NCBI GenBank assembly: GCA_943736015.1
Contig: OX031065.1
Location: 51,686,992 to 51,750,991 of the forward strand
Direction of reading: 5' to 3'
Length of the DNA: 64,000 nucleotides
Source: Tridacna crocea
Taxonomy: Eukaryota; Mollusca; Bivalvia; Cardiida; Cardiidae
In this document: piece after piece, positions 23,839-34,528 of the stretch
Numbering within the stretch: position 1 is the stretch's first letter
Layout of the letters: every line of letters begins with the position of its first letter
Made by a program: the position numbers and the translations under genes
Notes under the pieces: generated by a model
What the model saw: the letters and a program-made list of their open reading frames with translations, nothing else
What the model was told of the DNA's origin: nothing
Database searches by the model: none

Positions 23839-24177
23839 AAGATAATAGACAACTTTAAAATATGCAGGTAAACATGAGGCAAAATAGCTAAAATTTTATG
23901 TTGAAAAGTATTCAATACATTATAATATTGCTTATAATGATCATTATTGAAAATTGACCTGTAATAGTAACCTTATCTGTCTAATAGGTATATCTTTTTA
24001 CATGATTAAACCAGTCTACTATAGAATGTAGGTCAGACTACAAAAAAAAAACCCTATTTTCATTCATAAGGTCTAGGAGACAATCAATTTTAACACCTAA
24101 CAACAATATTATCTAGATCAAGTTAAATTAAGCAAATGTATATCTGCATGACTTCCAGAGTTTTAACCCCAACAAAG

Positions 24178-24393
24178 TTAATGCTTCACAAGACTACAAA
24201 ATTTCAGAACAGCCTGCAATGGAAGTACATGCAGACAACAAATTTGATGTGGCTCAAATAGTGAAAATAATCTTTTGGAGGGTTGCAAAGATTGTGGGAA
24301 AAGGAGAAAATGCTGGTATCCAGCATTTTCTGCTTTTCCCACAATGTTTTCAAAAGCCATCTCTGCCAGAATCCCAACTCTGGATTGCATTAA
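24178..24393 (-). mobile_element. TP MITE, diverged
   Basis: R half with GGAAGTACATGCAGACAACA and ATTTGATGTGGCTCAAATAG, a strong core with GGTATCC, and a degenerate L end finishing GCATTAA. Confidence 0.78.
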
Positions 24394-25522
24394 AAAATCA
24401 ATGTGGATAGTAGAATAGATTGATCCAAGATCAGACTATAAGTACCTTGAGTCTTATCCTGGATATACATTGTCCTTTGATCTGTTATGGTATGATATGA
24501 TCGTGCTGGTCAAATTTATCAAATACATGTTGCAACATTTTAGGCTGTACAATGTCGTTAAGACTTTACAGGTACACGATTTTAAGAGCTCTATGCTAAA
24601 TAGCACTATGATATTGTAATGTCATGTTCAGATTTGGAAACTCTTAAAGATTTTTTTTTGCTCTCTCGAAAAATCTTCTCTTTTTTTTTTCTAATATAAA
24701 AAAAAGATAAATTCCCAGTATGATAAGGACAGAAGGACTTTGTTGACAAGATCAATAACTCCTGATCACATGTCTCTAGAACATGTGACTGAGTCTCCAA
24801 GTTGCCAAACATTTTTGCGATATTCTGACTGAATTACATTCTTTGGATTTGCCATTATCATTTTTTTTTCCAAGTGTCTTGTACTGTTAAATCAAACAAC
24901 AATTTGAGAGCATGTGATTGAAAAGGAGGACAGCTGAGAGACCAAAGTCACATGCAGGTGAACAAGTATTGAAATATTCACAAAGTTAGATACTTTTAGC
25001 ATACAGACAGACACAAGCATTTATTTCTCTGTTAGCACTTTAACTTTTGTAGAGCCTCTTGCTACTTCAGTTGACTTTGCGACAAAAAGTTGTATTTGTA
25101 ACCTGCATTGTCTTCCTTGCTAATGAAATCTTGATATTGGCAACCCTTGATCTGCACTTTCTTGCCTTTATATTACACTAACACCTGCAAGTTTATTTGG
25201 TCTCAAATTCAGTATTCTAGTAAAAGAGTTGTCCCAGACTCTCTTTTCAGTCTGAGCTTTGACCTACCCTATCTACAACAAGGCCGAAAAATTCCATTTA
25301 CAGTAATAATGTGGTATGTAGAAAGGAGATCTTACTTCAGATAATATTCTATAGCAATTTGATTGCTTGTAAATGAAATTTGGTGGACATGAAATATTCA
25401 TAAAAATGTGGATTTCTATATAGCCAGTAAAATATTTGCCACTAAAATCAGGTACATGTGACACCTTACTAGACAGTGAATGATGAGAAAAAAGTATTAA
25501 CTGTTTTGGCGTATCTCCTCCA
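24394..25522. other. Stretch without recognised genes
   Basis: Holds a decayed hairpin repeat at 24416-24476. Otherwise AT-rich with no family or exon recognised. Confidence 0.4.
24416..24476. repeat. GATCAGACTG hairpin repeat, degenerate
   Basis: GATTGATCCAAGATCAGACT ... GAGTCTTATCCTGGATATAC: diverged arms of the short hairpin family. Confidence 0.45.
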
Positions 25523-25751
25523 TTAACTCTTTACTCCATAGATACTCATTTCTACGCACTGCATGCAGGAGCCTTTTGAAAACATTGTGGCAAAAGGTGA
25601 AATTGCTCGTCACGAGCAATTTCACCTTATGCCTCAATGTTTTTTAAGCTATCAAAAGGTGAAATACACACATAAGAAACAGCTTCATCCTTGCTGTTAT
25701 TTAGGGTTAATCAGAGATACCATAGAAATGCCTTATGGGGTAAAGGGTTAA
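25523..25751 (+). mobile_element. TP MITE subfamily B, full length
   Basis: TTAACTCTTTACTCCATAGA at the left, core GAAATTGCTCGTCACGAGCA, and right end ATAGAAATGCCTTATGGGGT plus AAAGGGTTAA. TTAA at both edges. Confidence 0.9.
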
Positions 25752-25984
25752 AGATGCTCGTCTACAGCCGGTGAGCAAAAACGCTTTTAAATTTCAAACA
25801 ATTTAGAATGGTACAGAAATCAATTCTTTGTGTAAACATGGATACATTACTGACATATGTGGTGTAATGGAAAAAAGAAATACGGAAATTTGTATTAGGA
25901 ACCAAACATTGTTCAGAAGAAAACTGGCTGATGATCGAAGCTGTAAACAATGGCGGTGCGTCACTGAAATTAATCGTTGGTTTC

Positions 25985-26045
25985 CGCCAAGAATCAGATA
26001 CGTTGTAATTTGCATATATAAGCCGAGACCTCTGTCTGAAAATTG
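25985..26045 (+). promoter_or_regulatory. Possible Pol II core promoter (octamer plus TATA)
   Basis: AATTTGCATATATAAGCCGA fuses the octamer ATTTGCAT to TATATAAG. A start site would be expected near 26035. Octamer and TATA close together are known from histone and other regulated promoters. No ORF or exon of a recognised family follows, so this is a motif match only. Confidence 0.25.
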
Positions 26046-26233
26046 AGGTTGCAACAGAGAAGCATCCATTTTCCTTTATTTATCGCATCAAACGCAGAGC
26101 AAAGGTCAAATATAGTTACGTGACAGAATGCATGTCAGATCATCATACGAATCTACCCGAGTGTATAACGGTTATCGAAAATCTTTGATTCAAAAACCGG
26201 AAACGACGAGTCTGTTTACATTGAAGGCCGCAC

Positions 26234-26378
26234 CTCAGATAACCAGCATTTCCTCCTTTTCCCACGTTTTCTATCCTCTCAAAGACAATTTTCACCCATT
26301 GAGCCATATTCAATTTTTCATCTGCAACTGCCTTGGATTTGGACAAGCCCAAAATTTTGTTATTTGGTAAAGAGTTAA
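26234..26378 (+). mobile_element. TP MITE, L half missing
   Basis: Begins at the second arm (AACCAGCATTTCCTCCTTTT) and keeps the R end to GGTAAAGAGTTAA. Confidence 0.75.
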
Positions 26379-26518
26379 TATTTAATATGTTAACTTTTCC
26401 CCCACATCGGTATACAATTATTCATTATAGTTTATGGTTTTATTTAGTCTTCCACATCATTGACAACAGACTCATCACAGCAAAGTTATGAATTATACAT
26501 CATAATTCTATACTCTGT

Positions 26519-26703
26519 CCAACTCTTCACCACACAAGCCTAAGTTTCAACCACCTTGAGAAAAGAGTTTTTTTAAAAACACTGTCTTCCACCTGGTTTC
26601 TCAGACAAAGCCTGTTGTTTGGGCCATATCTTATAATGTATTCTGCATTTCCTTTCAATTTAGACAAGTTTAAAAATTATTCTTTCATTCAGTAAAGAGT
26701 CAA
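26519..26703 (+). mobile_element. TP MITE, core deleted, diverged
   Basis: L end (CACCACACAAGCCTAAG), a remnant AAAAACACTGTCTTCCACC, then an R end with TTTCAATTTAGACAAG closing AGTAAAGAGTCAA. The final TCAA also starts the next copy. Confidence 0.65.
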
Positions 26704-26893
26704 CACTTTACCACACAATGCCAACTTTTAATGCTCCTGGAAAAGAAGCCTTTTGAAAATGTTGTGGGAAAAGAAGACAATGCTTCTACTCTATCAAAGA
26801 AGAATTACACCATTTGAGCTACAATGAAATTGTCATCTGCAAATACTTTCAATTTGGACAAGGCTAAAATTTTGTTGTCTGGTTAAGGGTTAA
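26700..26893 (+). mobile_element. TP MITE with second core arm deleted
   Basis: L end (TTTACCACACAATGCC), first arm to AAGACAATGC, then R half and GGTTAAGGGTTAA. Joined to the previous copy through one TCAA. Confidence 0.8.
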
Positions 26894-26955
26894 CCAAGTA
26901 GCTTGTCTACTTCAGGGTCATCCAAACTGAAGTTTATGTGGTTGAGAATTTATTC

Positions 26956-27331
26956 TAACATGACACGCAAATTCGGCTCTATAAACAAAGCGCAAGTAAA
27001 GTGTGGTAAAATCTGTCCCAATCCATGCAGAGTGACGTCATTCTATATCGAGTGACGTCATTCAATGAGTGGATTATTCAATGGAATATAATCTTCATCC
27101 GCGTTTTTACTCTAAGTTTGAACTTGTTTACCTTTCATTTAGAATTGGCCATGTTAGAATTGAAATGATCTTCTTTCTATTGTGGTTTATTGTTCAATAA
27201 ACCATGTGAGTTATGAGGCGCAATGAATAAACCATTCGGGCTATCGCCTCCATGGATTATTTATTGTGCCTCATAACTCACAACTGTGGTTTATTGAACG
27301 ATAAACCACGATAGGAAGAAGATTATTTCTT
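26956..27331 (+). mobile_element. Foldback element with paired CRE-like sites
   Basis: A 215-bp leader holds two TGACGTCA motifs 20 bases apart. A long hairpin follows (27171-27331) with arms such as GTGAGTTATGAGGCGCAATG and TTGTGCCTCATAACTCAC. A second copy in the opposite orientation lies at 36109-36485, which fixes the extent. No coding capacity. Confidence 0.75.
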
Positions 27332-27417
27332 GAACATACAGCCAAGTCCAAGTTGTCTATTGCAAATTTGTTTGAGGAGACTATGGGTTTAACCCTGGAA
27401 CCGACTTAACTTGTTTC

Positions 27418-27476
27418 TGTGGACAAGATCAGACTGCACAGAACATGCAGTCTGATCTTAAATCTACACTGTCCAC
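27418..27476. repeat. GATCAGACTG hairpin repeat
   Basis: GTGGACAAGATCAGACTGCA ... TGCAGTCTGATCTTAAATCT and CACTGTCCAC: a clear inverted repeat of the short hairpin family. Confidence 0.7.
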
Positions 27477-27553
27477 TATTTTGTTACATATTCTTGCAAA
27501 AAAAGACCCTCAGTACAGCAGTACCTCACTGTTGAAAACCATGTAAAATACCA

Positions 27554-27886
27554 ACTAGAGCTGTCACTGAATGTGACCTTATACCCCACACCCCCCAGCA
27601 CTTTGACAGAAAAAAGTGTCAAGTTCAAGGGGAGATAATTCCTCAACCAGAAAAAGTTGACACTTGAAAACTGCATCTGGCAAATCTTCAATATATGGTC
27701 AGTATATGAGCGAAGTTTCAATACAATTGAAGGAAAACTGTAGGAGGAGTTTGCGACACGAAATTACTAGTATTTTGTACACAGATGGACCCACAGACGG
27801 ATGGACAGACACACAGACAATCACACCGACAGAAAGGCTGATTCCAGTATAGCCCTGAAAACATTTATTGTGCAGGGGTATAAATA
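27554..27886 (+). mobile_element. Mollusc-type non-autonomous element with (GGAC)n tract
   Basis: Starts ACTAGAGCTGTCACTGAATG with a small GTCAC/GTGAC hairpin. It carries a GGAGATAATTCC block and a (GGAC/CAGA)n tract near 27785-27830. It ends CCCTG...CAGGGG, GTATAA, again a hairpin. The shape is like other bivalve elements with a microsatellite and a terminal hairpin. It stops 16 bases from exon 2 of the transporter. Confidence 0.6.
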
Positions 27887-27902
27887 CACTGACAAATCTT
27901 AC

Positions 27903-27980
27903 CTTTTGGTGCATATGAATCTTTCATGTTCAAGTTTTCTTCTATAGACTCTGGACGACTACAGTCCGAATTATCAGAAC
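27903..27980 (-). CDS. SLC7-type amino-acid transporter, internal exon 2 (78 nt)
   Basis: A 78-base exon with a strong acceptor (CTATTTTCAG|GT) and donor (AAAAG|GTAAGA). Only one frame joins both neighbours. It encodes SDNSDCSRPESIEEN followed by LNMKDSYAPK, a Ser/Asp/Glu-rich tail segment with no membrane helix. Both junctions are phase 1, so the exon can be skipped without a frameshift; isoforms with or without it are possible. A mollusc-type repeat (27554-27886) ends only 16 bases beyond the donor. The exon call rests on splice signals, open frame and phase, not on a recognised domain. Confidence 0.65.
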
Positions 27981-28666
27981 CTGAAAATAGACAAAATGGC
28001 ATTTGTATGTTGTGTGTTCTGCTGTCACAGGATTACGCAAAGAGGGAAGTGTCCTGTGTACTCTCAAAAAGGAGGAGTAACTTTCAAACTAATAAATGAA
28101 AAATATTCAAGCAAAACTATTTTTTAATCATTTAAAAAGGGACCATGTTCCACCTATATGCGAAAAACATGATGGGACTTTTTTTCTAACTGAATGGGAC
28201 AATGTCATAAAATTTTCCCCCTTCACACCACACTTATTATAGGATTCTTTGACTCTGCTGATATGATTAGAACTAATTTGCTAAAAGACCAGTGTCTTTT
28301 CTATGCCTTATCTACTTGCATTAAAGAGAGACAAACATCAATACTTGACAAAATTTAATACTGGATTATCATATTTGCTATAAGATTAACATAATACAAT
28401 CCAATATCTTAATCTCCTATTTAGGAGTTGCTTAATATGAATGATCTTTCCCCTACCTGACAGAAAAGAAAGTATCGTCTTTTAAAAGTAATAAAATACT
28501 CATTACCCCTGCAGACAAAGATATCTTAAAATCTTCCAGCTCATAACTTTTTAAAACATCTCTGGAAAAGCAATGTGTCGATCCATTTCTTGCAAACTGT
28601 TCTATATATCCATGTGGTATTTGACTTTAATTAATGGTAACTCTTTATTCTATAACATGTTTTTTT

Positions 28667-28881
28667 TTAAAACTCTCTAATAAATAACAATTTTTAGACT
28701 CTACCTGATTGAAAGCATCTGCAAATGACAAATCTGAAGGTGACATACATTAAATGGTGGAAAAAAATTTGGCAAAAGTAAAAAATGCTGGTTGCCAGCA
28801 TTTTCAAATTTTCCCACAGCGTTTTCAAAAGGCCTCTATTTCACAATCATTAAAACCCAGGACTGTTTGGTAATGGGTTAA
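28667..28881 (-). mobile_element. TP MITE, diverged
   Basis: Decayed R end (AACAATTTTTAGACTC), core with GGTTGCC centre, and a good L end closing GGTAATGGGTTAA. Confidence 0.8.
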
Positions 28882-28939
28882 AGCTGGATGATTCAAATTT
28901 GATTATCTTCAGTAACAATCTAAATTTAATCAACAGAAG

Positions 28940-29133
28940 AAAAAGATTTTGAGATCAGTGTAGAAAAGGAAACTGTCAAACATTGCTAGTTACCAACGTT
29001 TTCCTTCATGTCCAACATTGTTTTCTATCTTTTCAAAGACAAACTCCATCATTTGAACCACACTTCTTGTTATTTGCAAAGCTTCTATGCTTGTGCAAAT
29101 TTAGACAAATCTGAATTTTTTTCATTTGCTTAA
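28940..29133 (+). mobile_element. TP MITE, diverged, L terminus lost
   Basis: Decayed core (GTTACCAACGTTTTCC) and an R half with TTTAGACAAATCTGAA. The final TTAA is shared with the next copy. Confidence 0.6.
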
Positions 29134-29358
29134 CCCTTTCCCAAATGGTAAATTTCAGACTGTCCCAAACTCAAATTGTTTGCAGATGACAATTATGAAT
29201 TTGATGAGAATGGCAGAAAGTTTTCCGAAGGGCTAGAAAACACTGTGGGAAAAGGAGAAATTTCTTGTTACCAGCAATTTCTCCTTCTTCCCACAGTGTT
29301 TTCTAAAGACTTGTACTGCAGACACGTAAAAACCCGGGCTTGTTTTGTAAAGGGTTTA
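29130..29358 (-). mobile_element. TP MITE subfamily C, full length
   Basis: TTAACCCTTTCCCAAATGGT, core GAGAAATTTCTTGTTACCAG, then CTGCAGACACGTAAAAACCC and TTGTAAAGGGTTTA, the C-type end reversed. The right TTAA has become TTTA. Confidence 0.85.
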
Positions 29359-29738
29359 GATCTACCACATTCAGTAGCCTGAGAGTTTCAAATGCTCTAA
29401 GTCTTCCATGTCTTCCCATGGAATAAATTGGAAAAAAAAGAGTTTAAATCTTATTTCTTAAAACAATATGAAAAAAGTTTACCTACAGACCTAACAAAGT
29501 AATCTCCTCCATATTACAGACTAACACCAGGGTTTGTAAAACATAACCACACAAGAATTCCAACTGAATGAAATGCTGATGCAAGAAGAGCCATTGATTA
29601 CAAATATCTGAGTAAACTTGCTCTAGTGTTCAGATTTTCAATACAGATAGTCTTACCTATGCAGAGCAAGCTCCCTACACAGGACAAACCTGCTTTCATA
29701 AATGAGACTAAAATGAGCCTGAAAAAAACATGTGAACA

Positions 29739-29991
29739 AGGTGGGATATACCTTCAGTCTGAAGGTGTCTGCTCCTATGCTATTTTTGTGACTGGTCTGC
29801 AGAGACCGGTCACAAAAATAGCATCGGAGCAGACACCTTCAGACTGTAGTACAGATAAATGTCCCCCAAAGGCGATGTTACTTTTTGACTGGTCGCCTCT
29901 GGTACGGTGTACAGTAAATGTCCAAATATGAAAAAGATCACCGGGGCGTCTTATTATGGAGACTACTTCAGACTGAAGGTAGGTGGGATAT
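29739..29991. mobile_element. Foldback MITE with 15-bp TIRs and 11-bp target duplication
   Basis: AGGTGGGATAT occurs directly at 29739-29749 and 29981-29991. Between them the element (29750-29980) begins ACCTTCAGTCTGAAG and ends with its exact complement. Near the left lies a near-perfect hairpin with 44-bp arms (29755-29798 and 29803-29846, two mismatches). An 8-11-bp duplication fits Mutator-like transposition, which is an inference. Confidence 0.8.
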
Positions 29992-30312
29992 TTTGTACAA
30001 AATGTATTCAAATGAATTTATTTTCACACTCTACTAGATGACAAGTTGTTAGATTTGTCAAAATATATGAAATTGCAGACATCAAAATTAATCAATTGTT
30101 GCTAAAATATTTAGACATTTTTTCAAACGTTTAGAAAAAATTGTGGGAAGTGCAGAATATTATAAAAACGTTTCAATCTGTTTTCAACTTTTTTAAATGC
30201 TTTCTATCCCTCATTAACTCCTTTACTACTGAAAAAATAAATAGCATTTTCTCGAAGGCTTCAAAATACAGTTCCCCTGCAAGACCGTTTGGTCATCATC
30301 TAGAGTACAGCA

Positions 30313-30380
30313 GTAGACAGTGTAGATCAGAGATCAGACTGCATGTTCTGTGCAATCTGATCTTGATCTACACTGTCCAC
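30313..30380. repeat. GATCAGACTG hairpin repeat
   Basis: GACAGTGTAGATCAGAGATC ... TGATCTTGATCTACACTGTC: arms about 28 bp, nearly perfect. Confidence 0.75.
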
Positions 30381-30439
30381 CAAAGCTTCTGGTGTCGTCT
30401 ATGGTATGGAAAAAGTTAATACTCAGGACTGTTTGCTAT

Positions 30440-30668
30440 TTAATTCATTACCAAACAACAAAATTTTAGGTTTGTCCAAATCGGAAGCCTTTGCAGATGA
30501 CAAAATAAAAGTGAGTGAAAATTTAAAACTTGTTTAGTGAAGGGTAGGAAACATTGTGGGAAAAGGAGAAAATGTTGGTTACCAGCATTTTCTCCTTTTC
30601 CCACAATGTTTTCTAAAGGCTTCTTTCTCAGGGTCGTCAAAAGTAGGGACTGTGTGGTAAAGAGTTAA
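30440..30668 (-). mobile_element. TP MITE, full length
   Basis: TTAATTCATTACCAAACAAC, a perfect CATTGTG/CACAATG core, and an L end closing GTGGTAAAGAGTTAA. Confidence 0.93.
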
Positions 30669-30805
30669 AGGGTACATGTAATTAGCGTAACAGTAATGAA
30701 GGGTATAATATTCTTAGCCTAAGTCAAAGTCATTTCAGTAAAAATACAAGATTGCCGTTTTTAGAAGTTTTTCGTAGGCTTCTATATGAACCACAAAACA
30801 AATTT

Positions 30806-30900
30806 CTTAACTACACATATGTGTCTACCGAACAACAGAATTTTTTACTTGTCTAAACTGAAAGAATTTATGAAGAACAAAATAATACTGACTTTTAGAT
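30806..30900 (-). mobile_element. TP MITE, R-end fragment
   Basis: GAACAACAGAATTTTTTACT, CTAAACTGAAAGAATTT and AACAAAATAATACTGAC preserve the R end only. Confidence 0.4.
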
Positions 30901-31730
30901 CATAATTTACTTTTATTCTGACCTTGATCCACCTCATATACTTTCTATTATAGCACAAAGTGTAACAATCAGTGATCTATGGATTAAAATCTTACCTTTA
31001 TATATTTTATGTTTCAAGGAGAACTTTTTAGCAATGAATATTTTATCTTTTACATAGTAATAATGTTTGTAATATTCATGTATTTATTCATTATTTTTTT
31101 GATGGTCCATATTTCAGAAAGACAATTTCAAAGTCAATTACAGCAAAAGGGCAACGGGGATAAAGAGCTATGAGGCACCAATACACAAATTTATCATTGA
31201 TATAAAATTCTGTTTCTCTGTCATGAACAGCTTTATAAAAAGAAAATTGACTAACGCTTTTAAATCACTGAAATAATCCCACATATTAATGCCATCAATA
31301 TTATACCTTTGGAAATCCCGCCAACTCAACCTTGAAACAGACTGTATTGCAGACTGATAGGCATTTATGGATTAACATCACAATTTATACAGGTAGACAG
31401 TCCACCAGTCCACCAGGCCAAGCCCATTTTCTATGAATATGCAAATTTGCAACCTACTGGAGTATTACAGCAGGTGAATGAAAGATTATTGACAGATTTA
31501 TCTTTAATCTAACTATTGAAACTCCAACTCTTAGGATACTCGTCACAATTTCAGTTGCTTTTGTGGACCGTGCAGATCAAAATCAGACAAAAATATCATT
31601 CACTCTGATCCTGAACGGAGATGTCCATAGCTCTGATACACTGTCTGATCATAAAGGTGAAATGCTGACTTGTATTTTCACATTCTGCTTGTTGTTCTTT
31701 TTAACCTTGGAGCAAACAAGGGCACAAGAG

Positions 31731-31890
31731 TTAACCCTTATGCCTTTACTTAAAAATCCCATGTTTTAACAATCTTTATGGAGAAAGCTTTTCAAAACAT
31801 TGTTGGAAACAAAGAAAATGCTGGTAACCAGCATTTTCTTCTTTTCCAACATTGTTTTCTACCAACTCAAGGACAAGTCTTATCAATTCT
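31731..31890 (+). mobile_element. TP MITE, cut off by a SINE
   Basis: TTAACCCTTATGCC, core with TTGTTGGAAAC and the matching TTTCCAACA, then stops where the SINE at 31892 begins. Confidence 0.75.
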
Positions 31891-31891
31891 T

Positions 31892-32058
31892 TGTGGTGTC
31901 TGTAGTCATGAGATAAAGCATCAACCTCTTAGGCTTTAGGTCCTGAGTTTGATACCTGTGAGTGGAAGTCAACTTTTGGATTTCTCATTGGCCAACACAG
32001 TCTGTGCGAGTACTGGTGTAGTTCTCGGAGCAGAATCGAGAGCGATGAGTAGAAGTTG
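31892..32058 (+). mobile_element. tRNA-derived SINE, second family
   Basis: Head TGTGGTGTCTGTAGTCATGA with GGTCCTGAGTTTGATACC. Body GGATTTCTCATTGGCCAACA ... GTACTGGTGTAGTT ... GAGCAGAATCGAGAGCGATG, as at 20464. It separates two TP copies. Confidence 0.65.
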
Positions 32059-32068
32059 TTTCTCAATA

Positions 32069-32340
32069 TTAACCCTTTCCCAAACGACAAAATATTACAC
32101 TGGTCCAAATTGAAAGCATTTGCAGACAACAAAATAAACGTAACTCAAAAATTAAAAATTGTTTCTGGCAGGGTGGAAAACACTGTGGGAAAAGGAGAAA
32201 ATGCTGGTTACCAGCATTTTCTCCTTTTCCCATTACCGGTATGTTTTCTACTCTATCAAAAAAAATTACCGTACACCATTTGAGCCACACTCTAATTGTC
32301 GTCTGCAAATGCTTTCAATTTGGATAGGTCTAATGGTTAA
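32069..32340. mobile_element. TP MITE chimera with two R ends
   Basis: The left half is an R end (ACTGGTCCAAATTGAAAGCA, TTTGCAGACAACAAAATAAA). The right half is again an R end (GTCGTCTGCAAATGCTTTCA, then TTTGGATAGGTCTAATGG). The core lies between and there is no L end, so the whole 272-bp element is one long inverted repeat. Confidence 0.88.
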
Positions 32341-32383
32341 GCTACCAGAATGGGCTCTCTTTAAAAATATTGGGAGAAATTTA

Positions 32384-32840
32384 TTAACCCATTACCACAT
32401 GACAAAATTTTACGACTTGTCAAAACTCAAAGCATTTGCAGATGACAATTTAATTCTTTACCACACAATCCCGACTTTTAACGACCTCGAGAGAAAAACC
32501 TTTTGAAAACATTGTAGGAAAAGGAGAAAATGGTGGTAACCAGCATTTTCTCTTTTTCCCACAATGTTTTCTACCCTTCACAAAACAAATTTCAAATTTT
32601 CAGTCACTTTTATTTTGTTGTCTGCAAGTGCTTTTGATTTGGACCAGTCTAAATTTTTTTCCTATGGTAATGAGTTAAATGTGGCTCAAATGATGAGATT
32701 TGTTTTTGATAGGGTAGAAAACATAGTGGGAAAAGGAGAAAATACTGGTTTATTTTCTCCTTTTCCCACAATGTTTTCGAAAGCCTTTTTTTCCTCAGGG
32801 TTGTTAAATCTTGGGAACTTGCATTGCAGGGTTAGGTTAA
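32384..32840 (-). mobile_element. TP MITE split by a nested TP copy
   Basis: The R end runs to GCAGATGACAATTTAA (32453). It is interrupted by the copy at 32450-32678 and resumes with ATGTGGCTCAAATGATGAG, core and a poor L end closing GGTTAA. Removing the insert plus one TTAA restores a normal R half. Confidence 0.9.
32450..32678 (+). mobile_element. TP MITE, full length, nested in another copy
   Basis: TTAATTCTTTACCACACAAT at the left, core, and R end closing GGTAATGAGTTAA. Inserted into a TTAA of the copy at 32384-32840 with TTAA now on both sides, so the exact ends are known. Confidence 0.93.
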
Positions 32841-33049
32841 ATCATCAAGGCTTGACTTTTTCTCTATAAGTAGTATTTTGACATACTAAAATATGACATT
32901 TGAAAACTCGGTTATGTCAATATATTGACTAGAAATCAACAACCTCATAAATTTTGACCTTTATTTTTTACCTTTTATGACCTTTATATTAGCACCAGTT
33001 AGCCAAAATGCCACACTCCTGAGCCAAAATGCCAGGTGCAACCTTATAT

Positions 33050-33278
33050 TTAACCCTTTCCCAAACGACAGAATTCTAGACTGGTCCAAATTGAAAGCAC
33101 TTGTAGATGACAAAATGAACATAACTCAAAAATTGAAATTGGTTTCCAACAGGGTAGAAAACATTGTAGGAAAAGGAGAAAATGCTGGTTATCAGCATTT
33201 TCTCCTTTTCCCACAATGTTTTCAAAGGGCTTCTTTCTCAGGGTCGTAAAAACCAGGGATTGTTTGGTAAAGGGTTAA
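33050..33278 (-). mobile_element. TP MITE, full length, first of a pair
   Basis: R end CGACAGAATTCTAGACTGGT, intact core, and L end AAACCAGGGATTGTTTGGTA. The right TTAA is shared with the next copy. Confidence 0.93.
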
Positions 33279-33503
33279 CCCATTACCACACGAGAAAAAT
33301 TTAGATTGGTCCAAACTGAAAGCATTTGCATACGACAAAATAAAAGTTACTGAAAATTTGAAATTTGTTTTGTGAAGGATAGAAAACATTGTGGGAAAAG
33401 GAGAAAATGCTGGTTACCAGCATTTTCTCCTTTTCCCACAGTGTTTTCAAAAGGCTTCTTCCGCAGAGGCGTCAAAAGTAGGGATTGTGTGGTAATGGGT
33501 TAA
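33275..33503 (-). mobile_element. TP MITE, full length, second of a pair
   Basis: R end ACGAGAAAAATTTAGATTGG, perfect centre, L end closing GTGGTAATGGGTTAA. It belongs to a different variant group from its neighbour (ACACGAGA against AACGACAG), so the pair is not a simple tandem duplication. Confidence 0.93.
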
Positions 33504-34401
33504 GCAGAAAATGAAAGCAGACTGCACAGAATAAATTATTATACTGCAAAGAAATTTCTCGTGATCTATTTGGTTAACATGCCGGAAAAATATATATCAT
33601 GTACCCTGGCAAAAACCAATTGTAAAGCCAGTTTCCCTTTTGAGTGCCCCGTAAACATCACTGCTCTTGCAACATAACATCCAAAATGGCGGCATCAACT
33701 GAACGCCAGACTGCATGTTTATGCACCAAACTGCAAGTTTTAGTGACGTCAGTTTCCAGTGACGTCACTTTTCATTAAATTGGAGAACTCAGAATGGAAT
33801 GTCTATTTCGTCAGCATACTCAATTCGTGAGATTATAAAACAAGAAAATTTGGCTTAAAGCCCTTTGTCAAATCATGTCGCCACCTCAGCTTCGGCTCAG
33901 GGCAACATGGTTCACCACAGCCGTGAACAAGTTTAAAAGTCCCCTGCTACCTGTCATAACAACTAATAAAGTCTGATCTTAAATCATCTTTGATCTATTC
34001 TGTCCACTATTCCATGTAACATTTTGACTGCAATGACTCTTGAATCACAAGCAAATGTGACCCATCATGCAAAAAGGGACCATCTCGGAATTCCGTACAT
34101 TAATTAGATGAAAACAGATCAACGACAGTGCAGCAATTTAAGTTGATAGTTAAAAAACAATTGTAAAACAAGGTAAAATGACCACTTTTCATACAGAAAA
34201 TATCATAAAAGCAAAAAGGGTCGACCCTAATGTTAGACTGCGCAATTTGCGCACTCTGACCAGGGTGGACACTTTTCGCAGTTTCCAATTGGTTCCTTTT
34301 CATATGACGGGTCAGGAATGATAATTTTTTCAACTGGAGGAGAATGTTTTGGGACTTAAAGGTATAACCCTAAAACACAACACACAACAAAGAAGACTCA
34401 A
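33504..34401. other. Stretch with CRE-like sites, no gene recognised
   Basis: AAAATGGCGGCATC (YY1-like, 33683) and two GTGACGTCA words (33733-33768) sit close together. GACTGCGCAATTTGCGCA occurs near 34237. An ORF of about 30 codons from 33687 has no recognisable domain. Confidence 0.35.
33969..34013. repeat. GATCAGACTG hairpin repeat, one arm
   Basis: AGTCTGATCTTAAATCATC, then TGATCTATTCTGTCCAC: the second arm only. Confidence 0.4.
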
Positions 34402-34528
34402 ATACGGTAACCAGCATTTCCTCCTTTTCCAACAATGTTTTCTACCTTTAGAAAGACAATTACCATCATTCTAGAAAATGCTCTCAATTTGAACAAGTTA
34501 CAAAAACTGTCATCTTCCAATGAGTGAC
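34402..34528 (+). mobile_element. TP MITE, L half missing
   Basis: GTAACCAGCATTTCCTCCTT, TTCCAACAATG, and an R half with CTCTCAATTTGAACAAG. The R terminus is decayed. Confidence 0.65.

Noticed and set aside
32056..32283. Recurrent peptides such as ENIVGKGENAGYQHFLLFPQCF across the window, resembling a protein family
   Set aside because: They are translations of the TP core palindrome. They occur on both strands because the core is self-complementary, and each stops at the element edge.
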